Positions 1 through 11,265 of a stretch of 64,000 nt of DNA are shown one piece after another. The DNA is from Cladosporium sp. IMV 00045 (Eukaryota > Ascomycota > Dothideomycetes > Cladosporiales > Cladosporiaceae). The first letter of the stretch is position 1. Every line of letters begins with the position of its first letter. The notes under the pieces were generated by a model. The model saw nothing but the letters and a program-made list of their open reading frames with translations. It did no database searches and was not told where the DNA came from. The DNA is taken from positions 1 to 64,000 of the forward strand of contig MSJI02000707.1 of the NCBI GenBank assembly GCA_001931905.2. The letters are read 5' to 3'. A program made the position numbers and the translations under genes.

Positions 1-2
1 AT

Positions 3-785
3 CCTGGACCTACAACCGCGACAGATGATGACAACGACACGACCTCGCCGTCTGCCTCGCCGACTTCGAGCCAGCCCTCAGAAACCACCTCCACCGATGA
101 AGAAACGACTGGCACAACCGCAACACCCTCAAGCAGCTCAGCCGTAACGACAACCGACAGCGCAGGCAGCACCATCACCTCCTCCGTCCCCGTCTCCTCA
201 TCCGCGCCTCGAACAACCTCCTCCGCCGTCCGCACCGTAACCGACTCAGACTCAGACGCCGCCGTCGTCATAGGCAGCAGTACCATCGACCCCTCGACCC
301 TCAAATCCGCCACAACAATCACATCCAACATCGTGCACGAGTCCACAGAACCCTACACAACCACCTCCTTCTACACGGAAGACGGGGTCCAGCGCTCGCG
401 CGTCCTGACCAGCGACCGCGTCGTCTCCTCCACCGAAGTCGCAACCGCAACCGTCGACCCCACCCTCGTCAAAGGCGGCGGCGGCAGCGGAGGCGGCGGC
501 AGCTCTCTCAGCCCGCAGACCAAAGCCATCATCGGCGGCGTGGTTGGCGGCATCGGCGGCGCCATTCTCATTGGCGGCCTGGCCATCGTCGCCTGGCGCT
601 TGTGGGCCAAGAAGAAGCGCGAGCAGGCCGCAGCCGTGGACGATTTCGGCATGGGATCCGCCGGCTCGCCGCGCGATAGTATCCGCCGCGAGAAGGCGAC
701 GGCGGCTTCAAGCCATGCTGCTACCAACTCGGTCGATTCTTACCGCAATCCGAACGGCGCGGTCAATACGGCGAGTAACTTCTAA
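3..785 (+). CDS. Mucin-like single-pass membrane protein, 3' part (5' end outside window)
   Basis: The frame is open from base 3 to the TAA at 783-785, so at least 260 C-terminal residues are seen and the start lies upstream. The first ~150 residues are very rich in Ser, Thr, Pro and Asp, as in an O-glycosylated extracellular stalk. Then come a glycine linker (GGGGSGGGGSS), a short SPQTKA stretch, one transmembrane helix starting at AIIGGVVGGIGG, a basic stop-transfer run (WAKKKRE) and a ~55-residue polar cytoplasmic tail with likely phosphosites. This order resembles Wsc/Mid2-type wall-stress sensors and related fungal surface proteins. The diagnostic ectodomain is missing, so a precise family cannot be given. 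The membrane topology is well supported; the role is inference. Confidence 0.75.
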   Translation, partial: PGPTTATDDDNDTTSPSASPTSSQPSETTSTDEETTGTTATPSSSSAVTTTDSAGSTITSSVPVSSSAPRTTSSAVRTVTDSDSDAAVVIGSSTIDPSTLKSATTITSNIVHESTEPYTTTSFYTEDGVQRSRVLTSDRVVSSTEVATATVDPTLVKGGGGSGGGGSSLSPQTKAIIGGVVGGIGGAILIGGLAIVAWRLWAKKKREQAAAVDDFGMGSAGSPRDSIRREKATAASSHAATNSVDSYRNPNGAVNTASNF

Positions 786-1974
786 GTTCGTCGGAGGGTA
801 GTGCATACGAAATTGCTTGTATCTCTCACTCTCACGGCCTCAAACAAATACCTCATTTGCTTTCTACGCGGACCTCCCTCCAAACACGAACATGGGGACG
901 TACCACATCTTTGCTGCATTTCTGAGCGACAACTTTTACGATTTTCCTTTCTTCATTGGCAGTTCTTGCATTTCACTGGGATCTCTCTCCTCTCTTCTAT
1001 CTCTCGACAGACAACGGGTCAAAATTGGACAAAATGCTGGGAAAGATGAATAAATTCGGAGAAAAGAACAGTGCAGAGGAACATTTGGACAAAAATTATT
1101 ACAAACCTCTTAATTTTGGGGAATGGGCGGCACTGAGTCCTTTTGGCCTTTCAGTACATAACTTGGAAGAATGGCGGACAGATGTGCTCGGCGCTGGATC
1201 TTCCCTTCCTCCCTTTTCTTTCTTATGTTTTCATACCATTACCCCTGTGGCTTGAGATGCAACGGGACCACCATTTTTTACGACTTTAATTTTGAGATCA
1301 ATAGTATCAATTGTGCAGGATTAGCTTTGTGCTGTGATTATATAGACATATCAAACCCAAGTATTTACGATCAACCCTCAGCCCTCCTATACCTCACCTT
1401 GCTTCCAGCAAGACTCACTTAAGTTTCGAAAAACATCACATGACGACTTCTTCATATAGGTAGGAATTGGAATCGGAATGGATTGAAATGCTCACAAAAC
1501 GACATGCGCGTGCATTACAAGATGAGTACGGCTGGGCTTTACTGGTTTTCCTTGCGACTATCGATCACACGGACTGGTCCAGCAATGTCGTTGCGAGCCT
1601 TGTTGGAGAATCCATAGTGGTCCAATTCGCTACTGGGATCGATGTTGAGCGACCTACCTAAGTTGGTTTTTAGACTTCCACGCTATGCTTCTCCACGGTG
1701 GAGAGCGCGGTTGGTCATTCAAGAGCGCCTTTGAGTCCCCCGCGGTGTCGATGTTTGGTCGCCGCCTTGAAGTGCGCCTTTTACCTGATGGATCAGAATA
1801 TATTGGTGATTCTGATTGAATACGACCAACGACAAGACTAGAAGGTAGACACCATTTTTACAGTGTACCTTTGTCTGCCATCTTCCTCACTCTCGTTTAT
1901 TAATCAACGTGGCACCTCATTGGACCCCCTTCGCCTCTGATATTTCGAAGAAGAACGAAACGAGACAAAAAAAA
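786..1974. other. Intergenic, no gene recognised
   Basis: This is a 3' flank followed by the promoter of the methyltransferase gene. Short ORFs such as 1467-1661 and 956-1255 show no domain, no splice support and no protein-like composition. A purine-rich stretch ending in nine A residues lies directly before the ATG at 1975. Confidence 0.6.
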
Positions 1975-2945
1975 ATGCCACAAAACGCCACCCCAAACGA
2001 CTCCCTCGCCGACTCCGAGAACTACCTCTCCATCAACCGCGCCCGCTGGGACGAGCGAGCAGCACACGTGAGCCCATCCCAAAACCAACCCTCCAACCCT
2101 CCAACCCTTTCCTACCAGCCCACTTGAACTCCAAAACCAACCAATAAAACCAGCACGCCCAATCCCCCGACTACCACCTCCCCTCTCTAATAACCAACCC
2201 AACCTCCCTCTCCCACGCCCTAACCTTCGACCTCCCCCTGCTCCCCACCCTCACCTCCAAAAACGTAGTCCACCTTCAAAGCCACATCGGAACAGACACC
2301 CTCTCCCTCGCGCGCCTGGGAGCCTCCTCCGTGACCGGGCTCGATTTCAGCGCCGCCAGTCTCGGAGAAGCGCGGGACCTCGCGGGACGTGCAGCGGGAG
2401 GTGATAGGTTGCGTTTCGTCGAGGGGGATGTGTACGATGCGCCGGAATTGCTGGGACGTGGGGAGTTTGATGTTGTTTTCGTGAATATCGGCTCGATTTG
2501 TTGGATTCCTGATATTAAGCGGTGGGCGAGGGTTGTGGCTGACTTGCTGAAATCTGGTGGTGGGGAACTGTTTATTAGAGATGTGCATCCCGCGCTGCTT
2601 TCTATTGACGATCTTGCGGAGAGGGAGAGGTTGGTGGTTGGGTTTCCGTATTTCGAGACGAGGGAGGGGATGGTGACGGAGCAGGAGGGGACGTATGTGA
2701 GGAGTTCTGAGGGAGTGGAGAAGTTGGGGAGGAGTAAGATGGTGGAGTGGAATCATGGGATTGGAGAGGTTGTCGGTGCGGTGTTGGGAGCGGGTTTGAG
2801 GGTGACTGCGTTGGTGGAGCATAGAAGTGTGCCGTTTGAGGGGGTTAAGGGGCAGATGGTTGAGGTTGGGGGTGGTGAATGGGCATTGACAGAGGGGAGG
2901 GATCGATTGCCGTTGTCATTTACGCTGAAGGCGGTTAAGGATTAG
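1975..2945 (+). CDS. Class I SAM-dependent methyltransferase
   Basis: Two exons: 1975-2067 and 2154-2945, joined in phase 0 across an 86-base GT-AG intron. The protein has 294 residues. The N-terminus (YLSINRARWDERAAH, then SPDYHLPSL) and the glycine motif HLQSHIGTDTLSLARLGASS followed by VTGLDFS match the family of bacterial-like methyltransferases with the pattern HLQCHxGTDTLSLAR. The acidic residue of VTGLDF would bind the SAM ribose, and FVEGDVYD is motif II. The substrate is unknown. Codon use shifts from C-ending in exon 1 to G/T-ending later in exon 2, but the frame is continuous. It is convergent with the SDR gene, with 153 bases between the stops. The methyltransferase call is firm. 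Confidence 0.88.
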
Positions 2946-3098
2946 GTGCTCTTGAGATAGACCGTAGTGCTGTCTCACGATCATGGATGCTGTTCTTCGA
3001 AGCTCATGTTCAACGTTGTATATAGAACCATATATCGTGGCAAGAGTCATCTAGACAGTTCTCAAACGGTTTGAGCTTTAGTCCCAGGCCAAAAGCAT

Positions 3099-4062
3099 CT
3101 AGAGATGCTGTATAGCAAGACCAGAATCAACCTGGACATGCTGACCCGTAATACTAGTGTTCTTCGCAAGCGAAACAAACATGTCAGCGCAATCCTCGAG
3201 GTCCGTCTGTGAGAGATCGAATCAGCATTAACGAACAGCGACCAAATTCTCTCGTTTATTGTTCCTGCAAACTCACCTCCTTCTTCAGCACCGCTTGCTC
3301 CTTCAACGCCCCAATCCTCTCCTCCCCAAACTCCAACCCCCACTCCGTCAACAACAGCCCCGGCAGCACCGCATTAGCCCTTACCTTACTCCCCTGCGTC
3401 TTCGCCACACACTTGACCAAATGCAGCTGCGCAGCCTTGGTGACGGAGTACGCCATGCTGGAACCACCAATACTCCTACCCGCGATCGAGCTCGTAACCA
3501 GCACAACGCCGCCCTCAGGATTCCCATTGAAAACCGGCATCGCCGACGCAACAAGCTGCTTCACGCCCAGCACGTTCGTCTTCCAGCATCGATCCCACTC
3601 CGCGTCGCTGAGAGCGTCGAGGTCCGCGAAGTCAGAGAAGCGCGTCCAGCCCGCGTTGGCGATGACGATGTCTAGGCCTCCCAGGCTGTCGATGGCGGAC
3701 TGCACGCAGGTCGCGACTTCGCTGGTGGAGCCCGCGTCGGCTTTGATGATTGTTGTCTTGACGTTGTACTTGGTCTGCAATTCCTGGGAGAGGGCTTGCG
3801 CGGGGGCTTCGCTGTTGGCGTAGTTGATGGCGATGTTGCTGCCTTCGGAGGCGAATTTGCGGGCGATTACGGCGCCGAGGCCTCTGTGTTGATGGTGGGT
3901 TAGCTGTGATATGTACATGTGCCGGAGTTGCTCAATTGTGATTGTAGGGTGTCGGTTGCTTTTATTGTATCTTGACGGAAAAGTGCATCGTGCCTTGAGG
4001 TGGTGACTTTACCTTGACCCGCCGGTGATGAGGACGTTGCGTCCCTTGAGGGAATACGGCAT
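3099..4062 (-). CDS. Short-chain dehydrogenase/reductase (SDR)
   Basis: Three exons on the minus strand: 4062-4013, 3883-3277 and 3206-3099, giving 254 residues. The first intron splits the cofactor motif; joining restores TGGSRGLG, the TGxxxGxG Rossmann signature. Further classical SDR marks are VIANAG (NNAG-type motif), the catalytic Ser in VTSSIAG, YSVTK (YxxxK) and an NAVLPG turn. The last exon (TDLEDCADMF to SGLAIQHL) supplies the usual C-terminal helix and strand that would be lost if the frame were read into the second intron, where it stops after eight residues. The presence of Arg after GGS suggests, but does not prove, NADPH preference. Substrate is unknown. Confidence 0.88.
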
Positions 4063-4529
4063 TTTGATAATCTTTATCGAATCTATTTTGCTGCGTGCAA
4101 AGTGAGGTCGAACCAATCCAGGTAGCTATTGCAATTTGTCAGGTATCTAAAAGGTAGGTGTGTTGGGAGGGGTTATGTGAAGCCAGCTCCAGTCGGTGCA
4201 ACTCGACCCCGCTGCAACCTCGGGATATATATCAACTTGGTAAAGTACATGTAGGCTTGTGTATGATTATTATCTCTTTGTGATAACACCATCAAATCGC
4301 AACAGCCTGACTAAGAGCGATGTCTAGCTGTAATCATTCGCTCGATTTAGCGATTCTGATGTTACCATGATGTCTCCGTTGCAAAGATGAATTACTTGTC
4401 AATGTCGATATCTTGAATCCCCACTTCCAAATCATCAAATATAGATGCGGCGCGAAAAACTACACTCTCTGACCTTCTGCAACCATCCCGAACGATTGTG
4501 CCGCCAGACAAAACAAGGACGTCCTTCGC
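4063..4529. other. Intergenic: SDR promoter and MED5 3' flank
   Basis: No coding potential seen. The SDR gene starts at 4062 and MED5 ends at 4530, both on the minus strand. Confidence 0.6.
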
Positions 4530-7500
4530 CTAAGAGAAGTCAAAGTCCTGCCCGAGGTCACCCATGTCGAGGCCAGCGAAAATGTCCTCCTCGGCATTAT
4601 TCTGCTGGTCATTCCCATCGCCCGCCCCTCCCTGGCCGCTCTGCTGCGCCGGCTGTCCAAAGTCAATGTTGAGGTCGCCGAAAATGTCTCCGGAATTGTC
4701 GAGCTGCATCATATTGCCAGCGTCTTGGTCGAAAGAATTGCCCAGATCAATGGAGGGGTTGGCGGTGGCTGTGGTGAAGTCTGTGGTGTCAAAGTCCGTG
4801 TTGACATCCTGTCCCAGGCTGCCCTCGCCCAGTAGCGAGTTGTCAGTCGCGACGGCTCCGTCGTTGGTGCCTAGGCCCAAGTCTTGCATCACTTGGTCTG
4901 TCATATTCTGGTCTTCTGCTGCGGCTGGGAGGTTCACGAGAGCAATCTGTGAGACAGCGGACTGCGCTTCGACCTTTCGTGCTAGACGCACAAGCGCTTC
5001 TGCGTCGGCCATTGGCATATCTAGGAGCTGACGGATATTCGAAGTTGATAGGCGTATGGCATCTCGAAGCGAAAGGCGAGATTGAGAAGGTAAAGGGCCA
5101 CCGACGTTCATGAGAGTCGTGTAGGAAGCCGGATCCGGGGAACACACCAGCGCCGCGCAGACGTCCAGTGCCATGGAACCGTTGCCAATAGTCGTCTGAT
5201 CTCTGACCTCATGAACTATGGCTTGCAAAACGGCTGGACTGCCGCAGACTTGCAGAGCACAGTGGACAAGGTGTGTAGCATATCTCGGAGGTGCATCGGA
5301 ACCGCCATTCGTAGCCCACAGAGAAAGGTCCCGGACGGTGTTTCCTACCGCCTGGGTCAATAGGCCGTTCGCGGCAAAAGCATCAAGCTCAGCGCGAGGG
5401 ATAACCATAGTCCTCTGCTGGTACAGATACGGCTTCAGCAATTCGATCAAGCTGTTGGCTTGGACCTTCTTCTCGGGCTTTCGGCGAATCAGCTCCTGCA
5501 AGGAAGACTCTAGCGGTGTTGCTACGATTGCGAGGATGCATTTGTGCATAGCTTGCATCTCTTGAGAGCTCCCAGAAGGCTTAAGGAGCTTTTCCAGAAT
5601 TTGCAGTAGCATGTCCGCGTCGTTGTGATCCTCCCAGGAATGTTTGACGAGCCAGCTGATACCGCCAACCAGAGAAGGCAGCAAGAAAGGCTCTAGCAAA
5701 AACTCGAGCCCTCCAAGTATAGTGTTGATCGACAAAGCATTCGACTTGCAAGCCAAAACGCTCTGGTCAAAGAGTACTGGCACCAGCAGGTAGAATGCTT
5801 GAGGAGGGCATTGCGACATGACTTCATCGCCAATTCCCGTGGTCTCGCCTTGTTCATCCGTAGCATAAAGCCCCTCGATCCACTTCGCAAGCTGCTTGCT
5901 CTGTTCGTCCGTCAAATCGGAAATTTGTGAACTCTGCGGTGCTCTCTGCAGCATCTTCACGATGAAGCTGTTGTTTTGAGCGAGCCCGAGGTCCGCCGCT
6001 TGCAGGTCGTAGCGGTGGATTGCAGCAAGCAAGAACAGCAGAATGCAAGCAAACTCTTCATACGGTGGTTGGAATTCGCTCGAATCCTGGTCGTGAACCC
6101 ACTCATTGAGTACATTGCAAAGAGGAAGCAACAGATTCGCAGGCTGCGTGAAGAGCATGATGATGTCCAGGTTGGGGAACTTCTTTGTAAGTGAGGTGCA
6201 GACATTCTTCAACTCAGTCGTGTCTCGGTTGGCGCACAAGTTGTTGACTGTATCGAGAATGCAGCCAGATATGGCACCAGCGTTACCGTTCATTGAATCC
6301 AGCTCCTGGATAAGGGCGTCCAATCTTCCGGTGTTGTTCGATGTCTGGGCCATAAGACCGTCTTTCGTGTACTTGGTCATTTTTGGGACTGTGACCGATT
6401 GCTCATTCACGAGACCTGCGATTGCTCGCTCGGGTACCAAGGAGTGCAATGTACAAGCGAACAGGAACTCAAGCTTGGCTTTCTTCAGCACGTCGCGCAC
6501 AACATTAGCGCCCGTACTCAGCGGTGTCAACGGGTCCATAGTGATGACCGAGAAAGACATCTGAATACAGTTTTCGACTGCACCAGGGCCATTAAATCCG
6601 AGCAAGGAGTGCAGTAAGAGTGGGACTTTGTTGCAGATGAAAGACCGGAGGAACCGCACATTTTCTTGCGACTCGTGGCGCAACAGCGCATTTGTCAACA
6701 CGTCGAAAGACGCGATCAGGAGGTCGACGGCGGCAGTCTGCGCATTGTCGTTGGTGCGTACCAAAATGTAGTTACGCATCGTCGCGTCGTCTGTCAGCGG
6801 TCGCGCACAGAGGCACGCATTGAGCCACACGAAAAGCCCAGCACGTGAGTTGACCACTGGAATGTCACTGATCGAAGCCAGCACTTGCTCATCTGTGAAA
6901 ATCGGCAGTCCATTTTCGTTCGTTTCCAGGAAAGGTCTCGACTTCGCGAGTGTCTGCAGATGTCCGGCATATTGCGACTGGGTCCACTGAAGAACGTGCA
7001 GATCATATTGCTCCATCTCCGTAACGATGATTGGCCTTCGATTCTTCCACCAAGGCTGCTTCTCAACGTCGCGAAACGACCGGTGACCGAAAACAGCGAT
7101 TGCCAACAACCCAAGCGCATCAAATGTGCTCGCAGCTGGGCTGTCTGCACCAGACACGGCGCCAGAGTCAATGCGTTTGCCCACGTCTTGCTCGTTTGCT
7201 TTGCGAGCCACATGCAGCCAGCGTGTGAGTGCAAGGACAAGACCGTGAACTTTCCAAGAGCCAGCTGAGAACTTCATGCCAGCCAGAATGTTCCTCAAAA
7301 GAGTAAAAATCTGTTCCTCGAATGGTGGGATGCTCGAGCCTTCGTCGCCGGTGTTGTAATCGGCCACAGTGGCAGGGTCCGACAATCGTGAATGGCGCAA
7401 CATCGCCATAAGAATGTGACTACTGCCAGTGCATCGGTTCCGGATCAGTTGTTCGATGTAGCGAGGGACCAAAGGGTCGACGAATAATCTCCCTCGTTGG

Positions 7501-7670
7501 TGCAGGCGAACCGCGATGTCGGCGATTTCGTCTGGTGTGGCCTTGTGTTTAGTGGCGAGTTCCTTCAAAGGCAGTTGAGTCCATCTCAGACGGCGTTTTT
7601 TCGCGGTTTGCAGAGCAAGTTGCCATGCTTGTGCGCCCTCTAGGGTGTTTGTGTCTGCGTCGCCAGCCAT
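4530..7670 (-). CDS. NUT1: Mediator complex subunit 5 (Med5/Nut1)
   Basis: Single exon, 1046 residues from the first real ATG at 7670 (MAGDADTN); the frame stays open 13 codons further upstream but only from a TTG. Med5 is a tail-module subunit of Mediator, which links DNA-bound activators and repressors to RNA polymerase II in the nucleus. The sequence is mostly alpha-helical, repeat-like and poor in motifs, as in the family, with a characteristic N-terminus (WTQLPLKELATKHKA, then FVDPLVPRYIEQLI). The acidic C-terminus repeats phenylalanine and leucine in D/N-rich context and ends DMGDLGQDFDFS. Length fits filamentous-fungal Med5. A short out-of-frame ATG-TGA lies just upstream of the start. 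Confidence 0.85.
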   Translation of the reverse strand: MAGDADTNTLEGAQAWQLALQTAKKRRLRWTQLPLKELATKHKATPDEIADIAVRLHQRGRLFVDPLVPRYIEQLIRNRCTGSSHILMAMLRHSRLSDPATVADYNTGDEGSSIPPFEEQIFTLLRNILAGMKFSAGSWKVHGLVLALTRWLHVARKANEQDVGKRIDSGAVSGADSPAASTFDALGLLAIAVFGHRSFRDVEKQPWWKNRRPIIVTEMEQYDLHVLQWTQSQYAGHLQTLAKSRPFLETNENGLPIFTDEQVLASISDIPVVNSRAGLFVWLNACLCARPLTDDATMRNYILVRTNDNAQTAAVDLLIASFDVLTNALLRHESQENVRFLRSFICNKVPLLLHSLLGFNGPGAVENCIQMSFSVITMDPLTPLSTGANVVRDVLKKAKLEFLFACTLHSLVPERAIAGLVNEQSVTVPKMTKYTKDGLMAQTSNNTGRLDALIQELDSMNGNAGAISGCILDTVNNLCANRDTTELKNVCTSLTKKFPNLDIIMLFTQPANLLLPLCNVLNEWVHDQDSSEFQPPYEEFACILLFLLAAIHRYDLQAADLGLAQNNSFIVKMLQRAPQSSQISDLTDEQSKQLAKWIEGLYATDEQGETTGIGDEVMSQCPPQAFYLLVPVLFDQSVLACKSNALSINTILGGLEFLLEPFLLPSLVGGISWLVKHSWEDHNDADMLLQILEKLLKPSGSSQEMQAMHKCILAIVATPLESSLQELIRRKPEKKVQANSLIELLKPYLYQQRTMVIPRAELDAFAANGLLTQAVGNTVRDLSLWATNGGSDAPPRYATHLVHCALQVCGSPAVLQAIVHEVRDQTTIGNGSMALDVCAALVCSPDPASYTTLMNVGGPLPSQSRLSLRDAIRLSTSNIRQLLDMPMADAEALVRLARKVEAQSAVSQIALVNLPAAAEDQNMTDQVMQDLGLGTNDGAVATDNSLLGEGSLGQDVNTDFDTTDFTTATANPSIDLGNSFDQDAGNMMQLDNSGDIFGDLNIDFGQPAQQSGQGGAGDGNDQQNNAEEDIFAGLDMGDLGQDFDFS

Positions 7671-8541
7671 GTCCGAAGGCGAACGACAAGGAGGCCTCAG
7701 GTCATTCAAGAAAGGATGATCCGGGGGAATTGCAGCCTAGGTAGCCAGAGTTGTGTGCAAATATGGTCCAGAAGCTGTATGAAGCCAGAAGATATGTTAA
7801 TTGATCCGATTTTGATATTGGCGATAACGTGAAGTGAAAGTGGAGGATGGATGGCCAGAAGCTCGGTGACAACAGCTCGGCTGAGCGCTCGGGGGAGGCT
7901 GGCGCCAAGCCAGCTTTCTAGAGGAGCAAACCTCCCCAGCTTCACCGCGAAGTCGTGAAGGTAATCGTCGACAGTTACTATCTGACAAGTAGCTTTGAAT
8001 CGCTAATAAGACTTGGGAGACGTCGAAAAGAGGTTTCATGCTCCGACAACAAGATACTTCCAGGAATTATGCAACAACGTCTACAGCGCGGGTCCCGTCA
8101 AGCCAGGGGAAGATGCCCGTACAAACTTCATAGCGGAAAGCATATTGTAAGAAGGCAACTAAGGGCAAGCATGTCAACGGCCCAAAGTCCCTGTGAGGTG
8201 CCCTGTCTTCAATCATGAGCTTCTACCAAGCTAGTTTCCGTTACGAGCTACGGATCCGTCCGGAAACACCAGAGGACGGCTTAATCCTTAGGTACGAATC
8301 GCAAGGCTGAAAGCTGAAGTTAGGTCATTGGAAAACGGTAGACAGGAATTCCGGCTGGGTTATTCGATGAATTTATGGAAAGTGACAAAGAGAAGAGAAG
8401 AAATAAGAAAAATACAAGCTAAAGAAAACAAGAGAGTACCGAACCCAGTCGACTCTCTCTCCTTCTTTCTCTCTCGACATTAGTAGACCAGACCACACAA
8501 AACGTCCTTTCCCTTTTTTGACTTTCTTTTCTTCATGTCTC
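7671..8541. other. Intergenic: MED5 promoter and ANP1 3' flank
   Basis: No gene recognised. The stretch 8370-8530 is a long polypurine tract turning into pyrimidine-rich DNA (many GAGA/TCTC runs), which produces spurious minus-strand ORFs. Confidence 0.6.
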
Positions 8542-10037
8542 CTAAGCATTTCCCGGTTTCTCATCCGTGTCGATATGCCAAACGACATAATTCGGCAGAC
8601 CGAAAACCTGCATGCCCGCGCGCCGGGCCATTTTGGCGAAGCCTTCGGTTTCGGCTTGGTTTTCGAAGGCGTAGCAGGGGAAATTGATGCCTGGGTTCGA
8701 GGTGTTAGTGAGTGTGCATGTGCTGTGTGACGGTGGCGTGCGAGTAGAAGGATTCTAGCGACATACCTGCTCTGTGAACGTCTGCTTTGACGACGATGTT
8801 GACGCCTCCGATGCCGTCGAGGGGGATCTCGATGTCTTTGTTTTCGCGCCAGTCGCCCATGCGGGCCATGTAGATGCGCTCTGTTTTGTACTCTTTGTAG
8901 CCTGACATGAGTTTAGTCTTGGGATCTAGCTAGGCCTCAATCCTTCGGTTTGACATACCCTCTGCGAGAACGACGTTGGGGTCGAGGGAAGCGGCGAGTT
9001 TTCTGCCAGTGTCGGATTCTTGCCATGAGTTGTAATCGAAACGACCCTCAATATCACGGCCATCTTGGTAGCGATGAAACCAAACGTCTGTGGTCAAGTC
9101 AGCGCTGCTCTGTTGCAAAGCGTTCAAACCTCTCAAGGCAAATCTTACTGGGAACCAGAATATCGCGGTCGTGCGCAACGAAATCCTCAATGATCTTGCT
9201 CGGGCTGTCCACAATGTCCACATCGCGCCAGTACACCCAGCTGTGCTCGGGCTTCAACGCCGCGCTCAAGAGGAAATTCCTCGCCTTGCCCATGGCCATT
9301 CTGCGAGGACCCTGCGCTGCGAAGCCGTGCCTTTCCTCCACGGTCTGCGCCGTTTGCACTTCTTCAAAATCCTTCTCGACAATCATGACGCTGCCGAAAG
9401 CTACGTTGTCCGTCCGGCTCTGCACGCGCTCGAGTTCCATGGCTAGCTTGGCGAGGGTATCGTCTTTGCTGTTTCCCACAAGGAAGGCGAGATCGATAAG
9501 GCGGTGCGGGTAGGTGAGTTGGCTCAAGAGATCGAAGTGCGTCTCGAGGTAGGGTGCGGCGTCGCGGAGAGGAGTGAGGATGAGCACGCGCTCTTCGTTG
9601 AGGACGGCTTTCGGGGTGGATGCGACGTTGTTCAGGTTCACGCGCTGGATGGAGGAGCTGTTGATTTCTATGGGCGCATGGTGGTTGAAGATGACCGGTG
9701 TTTGCTGGTGACCGGCCCATTGCGCCTGCTCGGTTGCTGACATTTGCATGGGAGATTTCGCTGGACCGAAACAGTAGAATCTGCGTTGCGATAAGGCATT
9801 AGTATTCCACAATTGCATCTGGTGTGTCGCCAATCTCATCCCCAATGGGTGGGAGTGTCCTTACTTTTGCATCTCACCGGCCGTCCCGCTCAAACCATTC
9901 CATAGTAAAATGACAATGCCCGCAATCACCAGCGAAAGAACCACGCGTGTCTGTGTAAGGAACCTCCATATCACTCTCGTGGGCGGGAGTCTCGCCTTGG
10001 CCGACTTCCAAGTCACGCCTCCTTTAGGCAAGAGCAT
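8542..10037 (-). CDS. ANP1: Anp1/Mnn9/Van1-family alpha-mannosyltransferase (GT62), Anp1-like
   Basis: Five minus-strand exons: 10037-9865, 9780-9149, 9087-8959, 8901-8767 and 8690-8542, giving 405 residues. It is a type II Golgi membrane protein: a short basic cytosolic tail, a membrane anchor (VVLSLVIAGIVILLW, residues ~32-46) and a lumenal GT62 domain. Family marks are VLILTPLRDAAPYL, the metal-binding DxD in YWRDVDIVDSP, the stretch FHRYQDGRDIEGRFDYNSWQ and the end FGLPNYVVWHIDTDE. These enzymes form the mannan polymerase complexes that extend the alpha-1,6 backbone of N-linked mannan. Choice of Anp1 over Van1 rests on the N-terminus (MLLPKGGVTWKSAKARLPPT), recalled as typical of filamentous-fungal Anp1. 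Family membership is certain; the paralogue is less so. Confidence 0.88.
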
Positions 10038-11265
10038 GATGGAAGTGGGAAATTCGCGCCGGGCGGCGCTCTATAGTGTCGTGTGAGGAGGTTCGACGGC
10101 GGTTGAGGAATGAAGTCGGGGTTTCGCGATCGGCGGGAGGTGTTGTAAGCTAGATGGCGCTTGCGGGGATTGGTAAGGAGCGTGGGGAGGGAAGTAAGTT
10201 TGGAGGAGTGGCCTGGTGAGACAAGGGCGGCGGTGGTGGTAGTGGTGGTGATGTCGGGGGAGAAGCGACAGTGAATGACGGAAATGAGTGGTGTGTGTAG
10301 TGTGCGCAGAGAGACTTGCACCTTTTCCAGCAGGGTGAGAGAGTGCGAGAGACGGAGAAGCTGGGGTGGAGATAGAGAGTCGTATGGACTTGCGTGGCCG
10401 CCGCCAGTCGAGACGACAGGACGCGGGAGTACGGGGATGGCGCCTGCCGACGATGCCGTAAACTGTAAATGCTTTTTCCCACCTCCCCCTACTTGATCAT
10501 CGGTATTGCTGGCAAGCCAGTAATTGCCACTTGCGACTAATCTCTCAGATACTGGAATGTTCTCCTTTCCATCTACCAGGAATTGCCATCGCCGTTGCAC
10601 TTTCCATCAGCCTTGGCACGTGGATTTGAAAGTCTGGCCCTCGCCTCCTGTATCAGATTGTGGGATTGTCTGTGCACAAATCGACCGTTCCATTCCATGT
10701 CGACATCTGTCCTACACAAAAAGAAGTATCGCTAGCAATGCACAAATACCACCCGCTGTCTTCAATATCAGTGGCACTATCTCAACAGTTCTAGGCATTG
10801 ATGTCCTAAAGCTCAGGATAGATCTATCCGTAGAAATCTCAAAACTGCTGTCGTGACGTCGCATGCAGACTGTTTCTTTGAGCAGACAAGGAAGCATTCT
10901 TCGTCCTTGCGGTGGTGCATTGAATTCGTCGAATGGTAGGAGGATTGCACGTGTGAATGTGTTTTATGAGGGTGGAGATAAAGGTTGACTTCGTCATTAC
11001 TTTTAGGTAAACAACGGCGCGTGAATAGTCTCGAAATCCATCAATACGAGCGAGAAGACTTCAAGTCCATATACGGTGAGCCAATCCAATCAAAGGGACC
11101 TACTATTAAGGAAATTAGAATTTTCTGTGCAGTGCGCATTTCTCAGTCGTGAAGTGAACGAAGTGAAGTCTGAACAAGATCGTGATTGTATCTCTATCAT
11201 CTAACCATTCAAACCAAATGCATCAACGCTTCATGCCATTACCATGCAATAACCCCTCCTCCAAT
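10038..11265. other. Intergenic: ANP1 promoter and hexose-transporter 3' flank
   Basis: The first ~500 bases upstream of ANP1 are rich in simple (CCA)n and CT repeats, which keep a long minus frame open without protein-like composition. Nothing else is recognised. Confidence 0.6.

Noticed and set aside
371..727. 118-codon minus ORF opposite the membrane protein
   Set aside because: Shadow of the Ser/Thr-rich and glycine-linker coding sequence.
2220..2822. 200-codon minus-strand ORF
   Set aside because: Shadow of the methyltransferase exon; composition rich in His, Pro and Arg without motifs.
3256..3280. Early stop of the SDR at 3256
   Set aside because: It lies inside an intron (GTGAGT donor at 3276, CACAG acceptor at 3207); the next exon supplies the conserved SDR C-terminus.
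7671..7709. N-terminal extension of MED5 by 13 codons
   Set aside because: It would begin at TTG; the first in-frame ATG is at 7670.
10013..10600. 195-codon minus-strand ORF overlapping the ANP1 start
   Set aside because: It is in a different frame from ANP1, made of (CCA)n and CT repeats (TTTTTT, SPPP runs), with no domain; best read as leader sequence.
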